From contig NZ_CP059563.1 in assembly GCF_014054725.1 (NCBI RefSeq), forward strand, positions 1,019,749-1,083,748: a stretch of DNA of 64,000 nt, in the 5' to 3' direction. Each line of letters begins with the position of its first letter. Within the stretch, counting starts at the first letter, position 1. A program made the position numbers and the translations under genes. Below are positions 1 to 9,435 of the stretch, piece after piece. Below the pieces are notes generated by a model. That model was not told the origin of the DNA. It was given only the letters and a program-made list of their open reading frames with translations, and ran no database searches. The stretch is from Conchiformibius steedae (GTDB lineage Bacteria > Pseudomonadota > Gammaproteobacteria > Burkholderiales > Neisseriaceae).

Positions 1-2
1 CT

Positions 3-3000
3 TATGAGGATAAAGAGCGTTTTCCCGTGTTTGCCCGCACAGGCAGCGGCACACAGTGGACGCGCGACAAAGACGGCACCAACCGCTATTTGAGTGGTCC
101 TTACCGTTATCTGACTGGTGGCAGCCCCTTGCGTCCGAGCCAATCGCGCTACAGCTGGTTTGATGCACAGAGCAGCGTGTATGACGACACTTACGGACCG
201 ATGGCAACTTACGGCGCACCGGGCGACAGCGGTTCGCCGGTGCTGGTGTACGACAAGCAGCAAGACCGTTGGGTAACGCTGGCAGTATTGAATTTTTATT
301 TGGGCGACAAAGGACAAAAAAACATCAGTGCGATTTCGCGTCCCGAATTTTTGCTGAAACAGCAAAACGAAGATATTGGCGCAAATATCAGCAACAGCGT
401 AGATAATGCTGTGTTTGATTGGACGGCGGCGGGCAACAGCAGCACCGTTTCCAATCCTGCTAATACCGGTGCGCCTTACCGCGTGGGTTTGACTGATGAA
501 GCGCAAAAAGCAAACGATACGTCTCAAAAGCGTCCCAGCTTAAATCACGGTAAAAGCATGATTTTGTCGGGCAAACGCGGTACTTTGCGCTTGCAGTCGG
601 ATATCAACCAAGGCGCAGGCGCGTTGAAATTTGATACCGATTTTACGGTAACGGGTAAAGATGCCAATACCACTTGGCTGGGCGCGGGTGTGGACATTGC
701 CAAAGGTAAAACCGTGCAATGGCAGGTGCATAATCCCAATGGCGACCGTTTGTCCAAAATCGGCGAAGGTGTGTTGCGCGTAAACGGACAGGGTAAAAAT
801 CAGGGCAGCATCAGCGTGGGCGACGGTACGGTAATACTGGCGCAGCGTGCCGATGCCAACGGCGAAAAACAAGCGTTTTCGTCAGTGGGTATTGTGAGCG
901 GACGCGCTACGGTGGTGTTGGAAAGTGCAGACCAAGTCAATCCCGACAATATTTATTTCGGTTTCCGTGGCGGACGTTTGGATGTAAACGGCAATGATTT
1001 GACTTTTAACCGTATTCAAAATGCGGATAAAGGGGCGCATATTGTCAATAACCACCGTACGGGCAGTGCGGAAATCACCATCAGCCGCCGTTTGCCCAAA
1101 CCGATGACGGCAGGGGAAATTCCTTGGTTGAATTGGAATCAGAAGGGCAACGGTTTGCGCGAATATGTGAACACGCACCGCCGCAACCGTAAGGATTATT
1201 TTATTTTGAAACCGGGCGGTAATCCGGGCGATTATTATCCCGTGAACGGTCAAAGCAGTGCCAGTTGGGAATTTTTGGGACACGACCGTGCCGCCGCCGA
1301 GCGCATTTATTTGGAACGTGAAAATGCCCGCCGCCATGTGGCGGTTATGGACGGCTACCACGGCTATTTGGGCGAACGTAAAGGTTCGGGCAAGCACAAC
1401 GGCAAACTGAATTTGGTGTACCGTGCGGAAAATCCTGAAGATTTAACCCTGTTTTCAGGCGGAATGAACTTAAACGGTAATGTCAGCGTACAAAGCGGTA
1501 AAGTGCTGTTGTCGGGTGCGCCCGTGTTGCACGCCCGCGATATGCAGAAAAACGCCGATGTGGTACGCGAAGACGAATGGACGGACAGCAATTTTACCGC
1601 GCACAACTTTGTGGTAGAGGGGAAAGGCGTGTTGCAGACAGGGCGTAATCTGCCCGAATTGCGCGGTAATGTGAGCGTAAGCGGCAGCGGTCAGGCGGTA
1701 CTGGGTTATATTCAGGGCGAAACCCCCGTGTGTGTGCGTTCCGATTACACAGGCGAAACCGCTTGCGCCCCCAGCAATATCAGCAAAGCCGTTTTGGACA
1801 ATATGACCCCCACCCGCGTAGAAGGCAATCTTGCCGTGCGCGAACACGGTCAATTAACCTTGGGTAATGGTGTGGAATACCGCCGCGCCATTGCTGCCGA
1901 ACGCCAAACCGGTCTGCGTTTGGCGGGTGCACACTGGCATCTGCCTGATAACAGCCGCATTGGTTCTTTAAGCGGCAGCCACGGCGGACAGGTTACGTTG
2001 AGCAATGGCAAGCAATACCGCACTTTAACCGTGGATGGCGACTTGTCGGGCGAAATGGGTTTCAATCTGAACACCAATCTGGCTGCCAACCAAGGCGATA
2101 AAATCGTGGTAAACGGTTTGGCAACAGGTAATCACACCTTGAATGTGCGTAACAGCGGCAACGAGCCGACCCAAGTTCAGCGTTTGACCTTGCTGGCGTT
2201 GAACCACGGCGCACAAGACAAAAATGCGGTAACGGTGAATCTGCGTAACCCGCAAAACGAAAGCCATGTGGATGCAGGGGCGTGGCGTTACACATTGGCA
2301 TCAGACGAGCGCAACCAATATTATCTGCATAATCCCGTGAAAGAAGCGGAATTGGCAAAAGCCAAAGCCGATGCGGAAAAAGCCGCTGCCGCTGCTGCCG
2401 CCAAGAAGCTGGCAGATGCACAGGCAGCGCGTAAGCAGGCGGAAGCATTGGCAGCGCAAGCCGAATCGGCGCGTTTGATTGCCGTTGCGGCGCAAACCGC
2501 TGCCGAAGAAGCCAAACGCCGTGCCGAAGAAAACCAAAACGCCAATACCGCTGCTTTGCAAACGGCGCGTGAAGCTGCAGAAACCGCCCAACGTCAGGCA
2601 CAGGCAGCGGAAAGCGCCAAAGCCGAAGCAGAACGTCAGCGCGATGCAGCCAATACCGCCAAAGCGGAAGCGGAACAGCGTTTGCAGGCCGCACAAAGCA
2701 ACGCCCAAGCCGCGCAAGCCGAAAAAACCGTTGCCGAGCGTGAAGCGCAAACCGCCAAAGCCGCCGCTCAAGCTGCGGAAGTTGCCAAAGCGGATGCGGA
2801 AAAACGTTTGCAGGCAGCGGAAGCCGCGAAAGCCGAAGCGGAAGAAGCCAAACGCGCAGCCGAAGCAGCCAAACTGCTTGCCGAGCAAAATCAGGGTGCA
2901 GATGCTGCTGCCGTTGCCGCCGCACAAAGCCGTGCCGAAGCCGCTGAAAAAACGGCAAAAGAAGCAGAAAAACGCGCCCAAGCCGCTGAATCTGCGAAAA

Positions 3001-5708
3001 CACAGGCGCAAAATGATTTGACTGCGGCGCAAAGTGCCGTTAGCGAAGCCCGCGCCGCCGCGCAAGCCGCCCAACAACGCGCTCAAGAACAAGCCGATAC
3101 CGCCGCTGCTGCCACCGAACGCGCCCAAACTGCCGAATCTGCCAAAGCGGATGCGGAAAAACGTTTGCAGGCAGCGGAAAGTGCCAAAGCAGAAGCGGAA
3201 GCAGCACGTCGCGTGGCAGAAGAAGCCAAACGCCTTGCCGAGCAAAGTCAGGGCGCGGATGCCGCTGCCGTTGCCGCTGCACAAAGCCGTGCCGAAGCCG
3301 CTGAAAAAACGGCACAAGCAGCAGAAAAACGCGCTCAAGCCGCTGAATCTGCGAAAACACAGGCGCAAAATGATTTGACTGCGGCGCAAAGTGCCGTTAG
3401 CGAAGCCCGCGCCGCTGCGCAATCTGCACAACAACGCGCTCAAGAACAAGCCGATGCCGCGGCAGCGGCAGGCGAACGCGCCCGTAGTGCCGAAGCCGCC
3501 AAAGCCGATGTGGAAAAACGTTTGCAAGCAGCGGAAGCGGCAAAAGCCGAAGCCGAAAAAGCCAAACGTGATGCGGAAGAGGCGAAACGTTTGGCGGAAG
3601 CCAGTCACGGTGAAGCAGTGGTCGTAGCCAGCCGCCGCGCCGATGCTGCGGAACAAGCCGCACAAGAAGCCCAAAAACGTGCCGAAGCCGCCGAAGCCGA
3701 TAAAACCAAAGCACAAAGCGATTTGGCGGAAGCGCACAATGCGGTTGAAACGGCACGCGAAGCCGAACGTTTGGCTGTGGAACGTGCCAACGCCCAAGCC
3801 GATGCCGCTGCTGCTGCTACCGAACGCGCCCAAAGCGCAGAATCTGCCAAAGCCGATGCAGAAAAACGTTTACAAGCTGCGGAAGCCGCGAAACAGCGTT
3901 TGGAAGAAGCAGAAAGTGCCACCGCTGCGGCATTGGCGGATACACGCCGTACTTTGGCGGCCACCGAAAGCCGTTTGAATCAAGCCGAGCGCGACAAACA
4001 AAACGCCCAAAGCGAAGCAGCACGTCAGGCACAAGCTGCGGAAGATGCCAAAGCCGCGCAAGCACTTGCCGAACAACAGGCGCAAGTTGCGGAAACCGCG
4101 CGTTTGGCAGCCGAATCCGCCAAAACCGCTGCCGAAGCCGCTGCCAAAACCGCGCAAGAAGCCCAAGCCGCTGCCGAAGCTGCCAAAAACGGCAGTCAGC
4201 AGCAGTTGCAAAACGCTTTGAGCGAGTTAGCAAACGCCCGCACCGCTGCGGAAAACGCCGAAGCCCGTCGTGAGTTGGCAGAAAACCATGCGCGTGCTGC
4301 GCAAACCGCTGCCGATGAAGCCAAGCGTTTGCAAGCCAACGAGAAACAAGCCCGCGAACAAGCCCAAGCCGCTGCCGAAACCGCACAAAACGCAGCGCGT
4401 GAAGCAGAAAACGCCGCTGCCGCAGCCCGTCGCGCCCAACAACACGCCGAAAGCCTGAGCAGTACCGCCCAAAGCGAACGCGATGCCGCACTCGCCCAAG
4501 CCAAAGCCGCACAGGAAAACGCCGCTGCCAAAGCCAGCGAAGCCGAAGCCGCACAAAAACGCGCCGAAGCCGCCGAAGCCGCGCGTGTTCAAAGTGCTGC
4601 CGAGTTGAAAGAAGCGCAGGCGCGTTATCAAGCCGAAGCCGCTGCCCGCGAAAAAGCCGAAGCCGATTTGAAAGCCGCACAGTTGGCACGCGCCGAAGAA
4701 GCTGCTGAACGTCAAGCCGCGCAAGCCCAAGCCGCTGCCGCCAAACGTCAGGCAGAAGCCGAAGCCGCACGCCGTCAAAGCGAACAGGCAGCCAATCAGG
4801 CGCAGGCACAGTTAATCAGCCGCAATGCCAATACCGCTCTGTCGGAATTGTCTGCCCAAAGCAGCGCCTTGGAACACAGCGTGCGCGGGGTAGAACGCCG
4901 TTTGCGCCAAATCGGTAAAACCCATAACGGCATTTGGTCGGCAGCCGAAACCCGCAAAGGCGAACAGCGTTCCGCACAATACCGTCCTTACGAATACCGC
5001 GACGACAGCATTCATTTGGGTGTTGACCGCCACCGGCGCATCGGCGTGGGCGAATTGACCGCAGGTGCGGTATTCAGCCATACCCGCAGCAGCCGCGACT
5101 ATGCCGAAGGCGTTGACGGACGCGGACACGCCACCACAGTGGGCGTGTACGGTAAAGCCCAGTTTGACAACGGCGTGTTTGCCACTGCGCAAGCAGGTTA
5201 CGGGCGCAGCCGCAGCCAAATCAGCAGCAGCGGCAAGCAAAACGAAATCAAACGCAATATTGCTCATGCTTCAGCAGGTATCGGCACGCAGATTCAGGTA
5301 GCAGGTTTGGACGTGCGCCCCGACATTGGTGTGAACTACCGCCACATCGGCGCAACGGATTACCGCTTGCACGACGGCGACACAGACGGCGCATTGCACG
5401 TTCAAAGCGGTTCGCAAAATCTGGTGGGCTACCAAGCAGGATTAAGCGTGTCCAAAACCGTGAAAACCGCCAACGGTGTGCAGATTACCCCGCACGTCCG
5501 CGCCGTGTATCACGACCTTGACCGCGAAGCCAACGTCAATATCAACGGTCGTCAGCTCAAACAACGCTTCGGCAAATATTGGGAAGGCGAAGCAGGTGTG
5601 GGCGTGGCTGCGGGCGCGTGGAACGTGTCGGCACAGGTATCACACAGCCGTGGCAACGAACGCCGCCGTACCACTTCAGGCGGCTTGAGCGTGGGCTACC
5701 GTTGGTAA
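3..5708 (+). CDS. S6-family (IgA protease/App-like) autotransporter, 5' truncated
   Basis: The reading frame is already open at base 3, so the signal peptide and part of the protease domain lie outside the window; the GTG at 27 is not a convincing start. The visible part begins just before the S6 active-site motif GDSGSP (catalytic Ser codon 228-230). A passenger rich in short beta-strand repeats runs to about 2330. About 840 residues of Ala/Glu/Lys/Gln-rich heptad-like coiled coil follow (about 2340-4860), including three tandem 119/119/116-residue units. A C-terminal autotransporter barrel (about 4900-5708) ends in the aromatic GYRW. This architecture (protease, passenger, helical alpha-type region, translocator) matches Neisseria IgA1 protease and App. 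The His and Asp of the triad are not visible, and the substrate cannot be told from this fragment. It is a surface-exposed or secreted protein, anchored in the outer membrane through the barrel. Confidence 0.93.
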   Translation, partial: YEDKERFPVFARTGSGTQWTRDKDGTNRYLSGPYRYLTGGSPLRPSQSRYSWFDAQSSVYDDTYGPMATYGAPGDSGSPVLVYDKQQDRWVTLAVLNFYLGDKGQKNISAISRPEFLLKQQNEDIGANISNSVDNAVFDWTAAGNSSTVSNPANTGAPYRVGLTDEAQKANDTSQKRPSLNHGKSMILSGKRGTLRLQSDINQGAGALKFDTDFTVTGKDANTTWLGAGVDIAKGKTVQWQVHNPNGDRLSKIGEGVLRVNGQGKNQGSISVGDGTVILAQRADANGEKQAFSSVGIVSGRATVVLESADQVNPDNIYFGFRGGRLDVNGNDLTFNRIQNADKGAHIVNNHRTGSAEITISRRLPKPMTAGEIPWLNWNQKGNGLREYVNTHRRNRKDYFILKPGGNPGDYYPVNGQSSASWEFLGHDRAAAERIYLERENARRHVAVMDGYHGYLGERKGSGKHNGKLNLVYRAENPEDLTLFSGGMNLNGNVSVQSGKVLLSGAPVLHARDMQKNADVVREDEWTDSNFTAHNFVVEGKGVLQTGRNLPELRGNVSVSGSGQAVLGYIQGETPVCVRSDYTGETACAPSNISKAVLDNMTPTRVEGNLAVREHGQLTLGNGVEYRRAIAAERQTGLRLAGAHWHLPDNSRIGSLSGSHGGQVTLSNGKQYRTLTVDGDLSGEMGFNLNTNLAANQGDKIVVNGLATGNHTLNVRNSGNEPTQVQRLTLLALNHGAQDKNAVTVNLRNPQNESHVDAGAWRYTLASDERNQYYLHNPVKEAELAKAKADAEKAAAAAAAKKLADAQAARKQAEALAAQAESARLIAVAAQTAAEEAKRRAEENQNANTAALQTAREAAETAQRQAQAAESAKAEAERQRDAANTAKAEAEQRLQAAQSNAQAAQAEKTVAEREAQTAKAAAQAAEVAKADAEKRLQAAEAAKAEAEEAKRAAEAAKLLAEQNQGADAAAVAAAQSRAEAAEKTAKEAEKRAQAAESAKTQAQNDLTAAQSAVSEARAAAQAAQQRAQEQADTAAAATERAQTAESAKADAEKRLQAAESAKAEAEAARRVAEEAKRLAEQSQGADAAAVAAAQSRAEAAEKTAQAAEKRAQAAESAKTQAQNDLTAAQSAVSEARAAAQSAQQRAQEQADAAAAAGERARSAEAAKADVEKRLQAAEAAKAEAEKAKRDAEEAKRLAEASHGEAVVVASRRADAAEQAAQEAQKRAEAAEADKTKAQSDLAEAHNAVETAREAERLAVERANAQADAAAAATERAQSAESAKADAEKRLQAAEAAKQRLEEAESATAAALADTRRTLAATESRLNQAERDKQNAQSEAARQAQAAEDAKAAQALAEQQAQVAETARLAAESAKTAAEAAAKTAQEAQAAAEAAKNGSQQQLQNALSELANARTAAENAEARRELAENHARAAQTAADEAKRLQANEKQAREQAQAAAETAQNAAREAENAAAAARRAQQHAESLSSTAQSERDAALAQAKAAQENAAAKASEAEAAQKRAEAAEAARVQSAAELKEAQARYQAEAAAREKAEADLKAAQLARAEEAAERQAAQAQAAAAKRQAEAEAARRQSEQAANQAQAQLISRNANTALSELSAQSSALEHSVRGVERRLRQIGKTHNGIWSAAETRKGEQRSAQYRPYEYRDDSIHLGVDRHRRIGVGELTAGAVFSHTRSSRDYAEGVDGRGHATTVGVYGKAQFDNGVFATAQAGYGRSRSQISSSGKQNEIKRNIAHASAGIGTQIQVAGLDVRPDIGVNYRHIGATDYRLHDGDTDGALHVQSGSQNLVGYQAGLSVSKTVKTANGVQITPHVRAVYHDLDREANVNINGRQLKQRFGKYWEGEAGVGVAAGAWNVSAQVSHSRGNERRRTTSGGLSVGYRW
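2784..3845 (+). repeat. three tandem coiled-coil coding units of 357, 357 and 348 bp
   Basis: Units start at 2784, 3141 and 3498, each with codons for AKAD(A/V)EKRLQAAE; a fourth start at 3846 diverges after about 15 codons. Units one and two are nearly identical at DNA level over about 150 bases (for example the stretch encoding TQAQNDLTAAQSAVSEARAA), which suggests a recent duplication or continuing recombination. The unit lengths are whole codons, so gain or loss would keep the frame. Confidence 0.85.
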
Positions 5709-5735
5709 AATACCACAATAGTTAAACATGCCGTC

Positions 5736-5792
5736 AAAAGCGCGGCAGGGCGTGTCGGAACAATGTTCCCACCGCGCCCTGCCGCGCTTTTT
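5736..5792 (+). terminator. Rho-independent terminator of the autotransporter gene
   Basis: A GC-rich arm AAAAGCGCGGCAGGGCG (5736-5752) pairs with CGCCCTGCCGCGCTTTTT (5775-5792) and ends in five T. It lies 28 bp after the autotransporter stop codon. Confidence 0.9.
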
Positions 5793-5863
5793 CTATGTAA
5801 AAAATTGTTTTATTTTATTAAATTTTATGTGTTTGATTTGACTGTATTCGCATTTGTCAAGAC

Positions 5864-5893
5864 TTGAACAGCCCAAACATAATGCCTTATCAT
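5864..5893 (+). promoter_or_regulatory. candidate sigma-70 promoter of nrdA
   Basis: TTGAAC (5864-5869), an 18-bp spacer, then TATCAT (5888-5893), 64 bp upstream of the nrdA start. I see no clear NrdR-box pair in this gap. Confidence 0.45.
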
Positions 5894-5957
5894 AGTCCCG
5901 CATCTTAAACGGCAAGGGCGAAAATCCCTGCCTGCTTTTATTATTTCGGACTTCCTC

Positions 5958-8231
5958 ATGAACACCAGCATCAAAGTTACCAAGCGCGACGGCCGCCTAG
6001 AAGCCATCAATCTCGACAAAATCCATAAAGTTATCAAATGGGCGGCAGAAGGGCTGCAAAACGTATCGCAATCGCAGGTGGAGATGAAGTCCAAAATTCA
6101 GTTTTACAACGGCATCCGCACCCAAGACATTCACGAAACCATCATCAAATCCGCTGCCGATTTGATTTCTGAAGAAAACCCCGATTATCAATATTTGGCG
6201 GCGCGTTTGGCGATTTTCCATTTGCGTAAAATTGCTTATGGCGACTACACGCCGCCGCATCTGTACGACCATGTGGTCAAACTGACTGAAATGGGCAAAT
6301 ACGACCGCCATATTCTCGCCGATTACAGCCGCGAAGAATTTGACGAACTGGACAACTATATTGACCACGAACGCGATTTGCGTTTTTCCTACGGCGCAGT
6401 CAAGCAGCTGGAAGGCAAATATCTGGTACAAAACCGCGTAACGCGCCAAATCTATGAAAGCCCACAGTTTTTATATGTGCTGGTGGCGATGTGTCTGTTT
6501 GCCAAATACCCCAAAAGCGAGCGTTTGGATTATGTGAAGAAGTTTTACGATGCCGTTTCGCTGTTTAAAATTTCCCTGCCCACGCCGATTATGTCGGGCG
6601 TGCGCACGCCCACGCGCCAATTTTCATCTTGTGTGCTGATTGAGTGTGACGACAGCTTGGACAGCATCAATGCCACCACGTCTTCCATTGTGAAATACGT
6701 TTCCCAACGCGCAGGCATTGGCATTAACGCAGGGCGTATTCGCGGTTTGGGTAGCGAAATCCGTGGCGGCGAAGCGCAGCATACGGGCTGTATTCCGTTT
6801 TTTAAAATGTTTCAGGCAGCCGTCAAATCCTGTTCGCAAGGCGGGGTGCGCGGCGGTGCAGCAACGCTGTTTTATCCGCTCTGGCATATTGAAGTGGAAA
6901 GCCTGCTGGTGTTGAAAAACAACCGCGGCGTGGAAGACAACCGCGTACGCCATTTGGATTACGGCGTGCAAATCAACCGTTTGCTGTACACCCGTCTGAT
7001 TAAAGGCAGCGACATTACCCTGTTTTCCCCCAATGAAACCCCTGGTTTGTACGAAGCCTTTTTCGCTGACCAAGACGAATTTGAACGCCTGTACACCCAA
7101 TACGAGCAGGACGAAAACATCCGTAAACGCACCATTCCTGCCGCCGATTTGTTCTCGCTGCTGATGCAGGAACGCGCAGGTACGGGGCGCATTTATATTC
7201 AAAATGTGGACCACTGCAACACCCACAGCCCGTTTGACCCTGCGGTTGCGCCTGTGCGCCAATCCAATTTGTGTTTGGAAATCGCCTTGCCTACCAAGCC
7301 TTTAAACGAAATCGGCGACACCAACGGCGAAATTGCCCTGTGTACCTTGTCGGCGTTTAATTTGGGCGCATTGGAAAGCTTGGACGAATTGGAAGGCTTG
7401 TCCGATTTGGCGGTACGCGCCTTGGATGCGCTGCTGGATTATCAGGATTATCCGATTGCCGCCGCCAAAATCGCCACCATGAACCGCCGCACTTTGGGCG
7501 TGGGCGTGATTAACTATGCCTATTATTTGGCGAAAAACGGTGTGCGTTACAGCGACGATTCCGCCATTGCCTTAACCCACAAAACCTTTGAAGCGATTCA
7601 ATATTATTTGCTGAAAGCATCAGTTGGGTTGGCAAAAGAATTCGGCGCTTGCCCCTTGTTCCACGAAACCCGTTACGCGCAAGGCGTGTTGCCGATTGAT
7701 ACTTATAAAAACGATTTGGACAAATTTTGCAGCGAGCCTTTGCACTTGGATTGGGAAAGTTTACGCGCCGAAATTGTGCAACACGGTTTGCGTAATTCCA
7801 CGCTGACTGCGCTGATGCCCAGCGAAACCAGTTCGCAAATTGCCAATGCCACCAACGGCATTGAGCCGCCGCGCGGTTTGGTGTCGGTAAAGGCTTCAAA
7901 AGACGGCATTTTGAAGCAGGTTGTGCCCGAATTGGAACGCCTGCGCCACCGTTATGAAACCCTGTGGCAAATGGGCGGTAACGACGGCTACCTGAAACTG
8001 GTGGGCGTGATGCAAAAGTTTGTGGACCAAGCCATTTCCGCCAATACCAGCTACGACCCGCAGCGTTTTGAAGGTGGGCGCGTACCGATGAACCAGATGC
8101 TGAAAGATTTGCTGTCGGCATATAAATATGGTTTAAAAACCTTGTATTATCACAATACCCGCGATGGTGCGGACGATACGCAGGTGGATTTGCAGGACGA
8201 TGGCTGCGTGGGTGGGGCGTGTAAGATTTGA
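5958..8231 (+). CDS. nrdA: class Ia ribonucleoside-diphosphate reductase, alpha subunit
   Basis: The large subunit of aerobic ribonucleotide reductase, which reduces NDPs to dNDPs in the cytoplasm with NrdB. The protein has 757 residues (E. coli NrdA 761). An N-terminal ATP-cone (about residues 5-95) is followed by the catalytic barrel. It has the active-site Cys in QFSSCVLIE, the N-x-C-x-E radical site in SNLCLEIALP, the partner Cys in EIALCTLSAFN, and the C-terminal redox pair in DDGCVGGACKI. All key residues are present, so it should be active. nrdB is not the next gene; a small unknown gene follows after 15 bp. The start is the ATG shortly downstream of the candidate promoter, and the N-terminus aligns with the family. 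Confidence 0.97.
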   Translation: MNTSIKVTKRDGRLEAINLDKIHKVIKWAAEGLQNVSQSQVEMKSKIQFYNGIRTQDIHETIIKSAADLISEENPDYQYLAARLAIFHLRKIAYGDYTPPHLYDHVVKLTEMGKYDRHILADYSREEFDELDNYIDHERDLRFSYGAVKQLEGKYLVQNRVTRQIYESPQFLYVLVAMCLFAKYPKSERLDYVKKFYDAVSLFKISLPTPIMSGVRTPTRQFSSCVLIECDDSLDSINATTSSIVKYVSQRAGIGINAGRIRGLGSEIRGGEAQHTGCIPFFKMFQAAVKSCSQGGVRGGAATLFYPLWHIEVESLLVLKNNRGVEDNRVRHLDYGVQINRLLYTRLIKGSDITLFSPNETPGLYEAFFADQDEFERLYTQYEQDENIRKRTIPAADLFSLLMQERAGTGRIYIQNVDHCNTHSPFDPAVAPVRQSNLCLEIALPTKPLNEIGDTNGEIALCTLSAFNLGALESLDELEGLSDLAVRALDALLDYQDYPIAAAKIATMNRRTLGVGVINYAYYLAKNGVRYSDDSAIALTHKTFEAIQYYLLKASVGLAKEFGACPLFHETRYAQGVLPIDTYKNDLDKFCSEPLHLDWESLRAEIVQHGLRNSTLTALMPSETSSQIANATNGIEPPRGLVSVKASKDGILKQVVPELERLRHRYETLWQMGGNDGYLKLVGVMQKFVDQAISANTSYDPQRFEGGRVPMNQMLKDLLSAYKYGLKTLYYHNTRDGADDTQVDLQDDGCVGGACKI

Positions 8232-8246
8232 TGTGGGAGTAGGTGT

Positions 8247-8807
8247 ATGTCAGATTTTTCCGACTTCCATTATCAAGAGCAAGTATATGATTTGTCGCAT
8301 TTAGAACCAATGTATGTCAGCTATATTCAGGCTGCGGGTAAAGCTGGTGAAACCGAAAAGATTTATCGCTGCATTGTGGAGTTTAGCGGTCATTGTTTTA
8401 CGAAAGCACCTAATCAGGCAAAAGGTGAAACATTGGCTGATTTTCCGAGTGATTTGCATTGTATCTTGCCAAAAGAAACGCGGATTTTTTGTTTTGAACG
8501 ATACGCCTATTCAAAAAAATTGCCGCAAATTATTCAGGAATTGGCGCAGAGAAAATGCTTTTTCACTTCGGCTGATGATAAGTTCTTAACGGTGGAGGTA
8601 GAAGGGACAGACGGGGAGCGCGTAGATTATGAAATTTATTTTTCTTTAAAGAAGTCCCGCGATAAACGTTGTGATGTGTATATTTTTATCAATAGTGCTT
8701 ATATTCGAGATAAAGAACGGCAGCAGCATACCCGCTATAAGCCAGTGTCGTTTTATGTTTTATTGAATAATACGGTATGCAATAAACGGATTAAACGTCC
8801 CAAATAA
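8247..8807 (+). CDS. hypothetical protein, AT-rich gene downstream of nrdA
   Basis: 186 residues, with a good ribosome site (GGAGTAGG) ahead of the ATG and only 15 bp after nrdA, so it could be co-transcribed. No signal peptide or membrane segment is visible. The C-terminal part (pattern YEIYFSLKK then INSAYIRDK) recalls uncharacterised proteins sometimes labelled stationary-phase or heat-shock adaptation proteins, but I cannot confirm this by eye. The gene is clearly more AT-rich than nrdA, with many AAA/TTT/ATT codons, which suggests it was acquired. Function unknown. Confidence 0.8.
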   Translation: MSDFSDFHYQEQVYDLSHLEPMYVSYIQAAGKAGETEKIYRCIVEFSGHCFTKAPNQAKGETLADFPSDLHCILPKETRIFCFERYAYSKKLPQIIQELAQRKCFFTSADDKFLTVEVEGTDGERVDYEIYFSLKKSRDKRCDVYIFINSAYIRDKERQQHTRYKPVSFYVLLNNTVCNKRIKRPK

Positions 8808-8810
8808 GGC

Positions 8811-8839
8811 AATGCCCCCAATAATTTATTGAGGGCATT
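8811..8839 (+). terminator. hairpin after the nrdA-downstream gene
   Basis: AATGCCC at 8811-8817 pairs with GGGCATT, with CAATAA/TTATTG extending the stem after one mismatch. No T-run follows, so termination efficiency is uncertain. Confidence 0.5.
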
Positions 8840-9045
8840 GGTACAGGTATCGCTTTATAACTGCTCTTGGGCTGGTAACCTTATTGGGATAAGGTCGGAT
8901 AAACGCTGACGTAATATGACCGTCAAACCTGCTTATACGTTTTATTGATGCCAATTTTAACATGGTTGCGAGTATGGGGATACAGTTTGTGGATTGATAT
9001 GAAGAAGAGTGTTGAATTTTTGTTTAAAAAATTATCAAAAGTATA
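8840..9045. other. intergenic stretch without recognisable gene
   Basis: About 200 bp, AT-rich, between the hairpin after the nrdA-linked gene and the uptake-sequence terminator. I see no open frame with a ribosome site and no RNA gene. Confidence 0.5.
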
Positions 9046-9092
9046 CGGCTGCCTGAAAACGGGAAAAACCGTTTCAGGCAGCCTGAATTTTT
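9046..9092. terminator. inverted pair of uptake-sequence-like 12-mers forming a terminator
   Basis: CGGCTGCCTGAA (9046-9057) and AGGCAGCCTGAA (9076-9087) face each other with a short ACGG/CCGT extension, giving a stem of about 15 bp followed on the + strand by TTTTT (9088-9092). It lies between convergent genes. Paired uptake sequences used as terminators are well known in Neisseriaceae. Confidence 0.75.
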
Positions 9093-9102
9093 ACAATTAA
9101 GA

Positions 9103-9402
9103 TTATTTGCAAGAAATGCCTAACATTTTCGGCTCTGCGCCATTGGACAGTTTGACAGTGCAAACTGCCTGATTGCTGCCGGAAATCTGCGCAGAATCGG
9201 CATGTTTGCTGATGGTCAGCGGCTCTTTTACGCCCATTGCCAAAGCGGTGCGGGCAATGCTGGTAGACAGTTCTGTGGATAATCCAGAGGTATTGGCTTG
9301 AATATCGGGTTGTTTTTCTTTGGCAAGGGCAACCGATAATCCGCCTGCGGTGGCAATCATGGCAGCAATGGCAGCGGCAGCGTATTTTTTATTGATGGTC
9401 AT
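9103..9402 (-). CDS. small exported protein, function unknown
   Basis: 99 residues. The start chosen is the ATG at 9402 (MTINKKYAAAA), placed correctly behind GAAAGGA; the upstream in-frame TTG would put the ribosome site inside the gene. Residues 1 to about 27 form a typical signal peptide (KK, an Ala-rich core, ALA before KEK), so the product is exported. The mature part has two Cys near the C-terminus (AVCTVKL and LGISCK) that could form a disulfide. It lies 33 bp after the next gene upstream and is probably co-transcribed from the leader-controlled promoter near 10240. Confidence 0.8.
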   Translation of the reverse strand: MTINKKYAAAAIAAMIATAGGLSVALAKEKQPDIQANTSGLSTELSTSIARTALAMGVKEPLTISKHADSAQISGSNQAVCTVKLSNGAEPKMLGISCK

Positions 9403-9435
9403 GGTGTGTCCTTTCAAGTAAGTTGAACGGCTACT

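Noticed and set aside
2301..3833. 510-residue minus-strand open frame (and several others of 100-330 residues) opposite the coiled-coil region
   Set aside because: They arise because repetitive Ala/Glu/Lys codons lack stops on the other strand. They are Phe/Gly/Cys-rich or Arg/Leu-rich, with no ribosome site or family.
2784..3845. CRISPR-like or VNTR array
   Set aside because: Units are coding, long and contiguous, without spacers; they are protein repeats.
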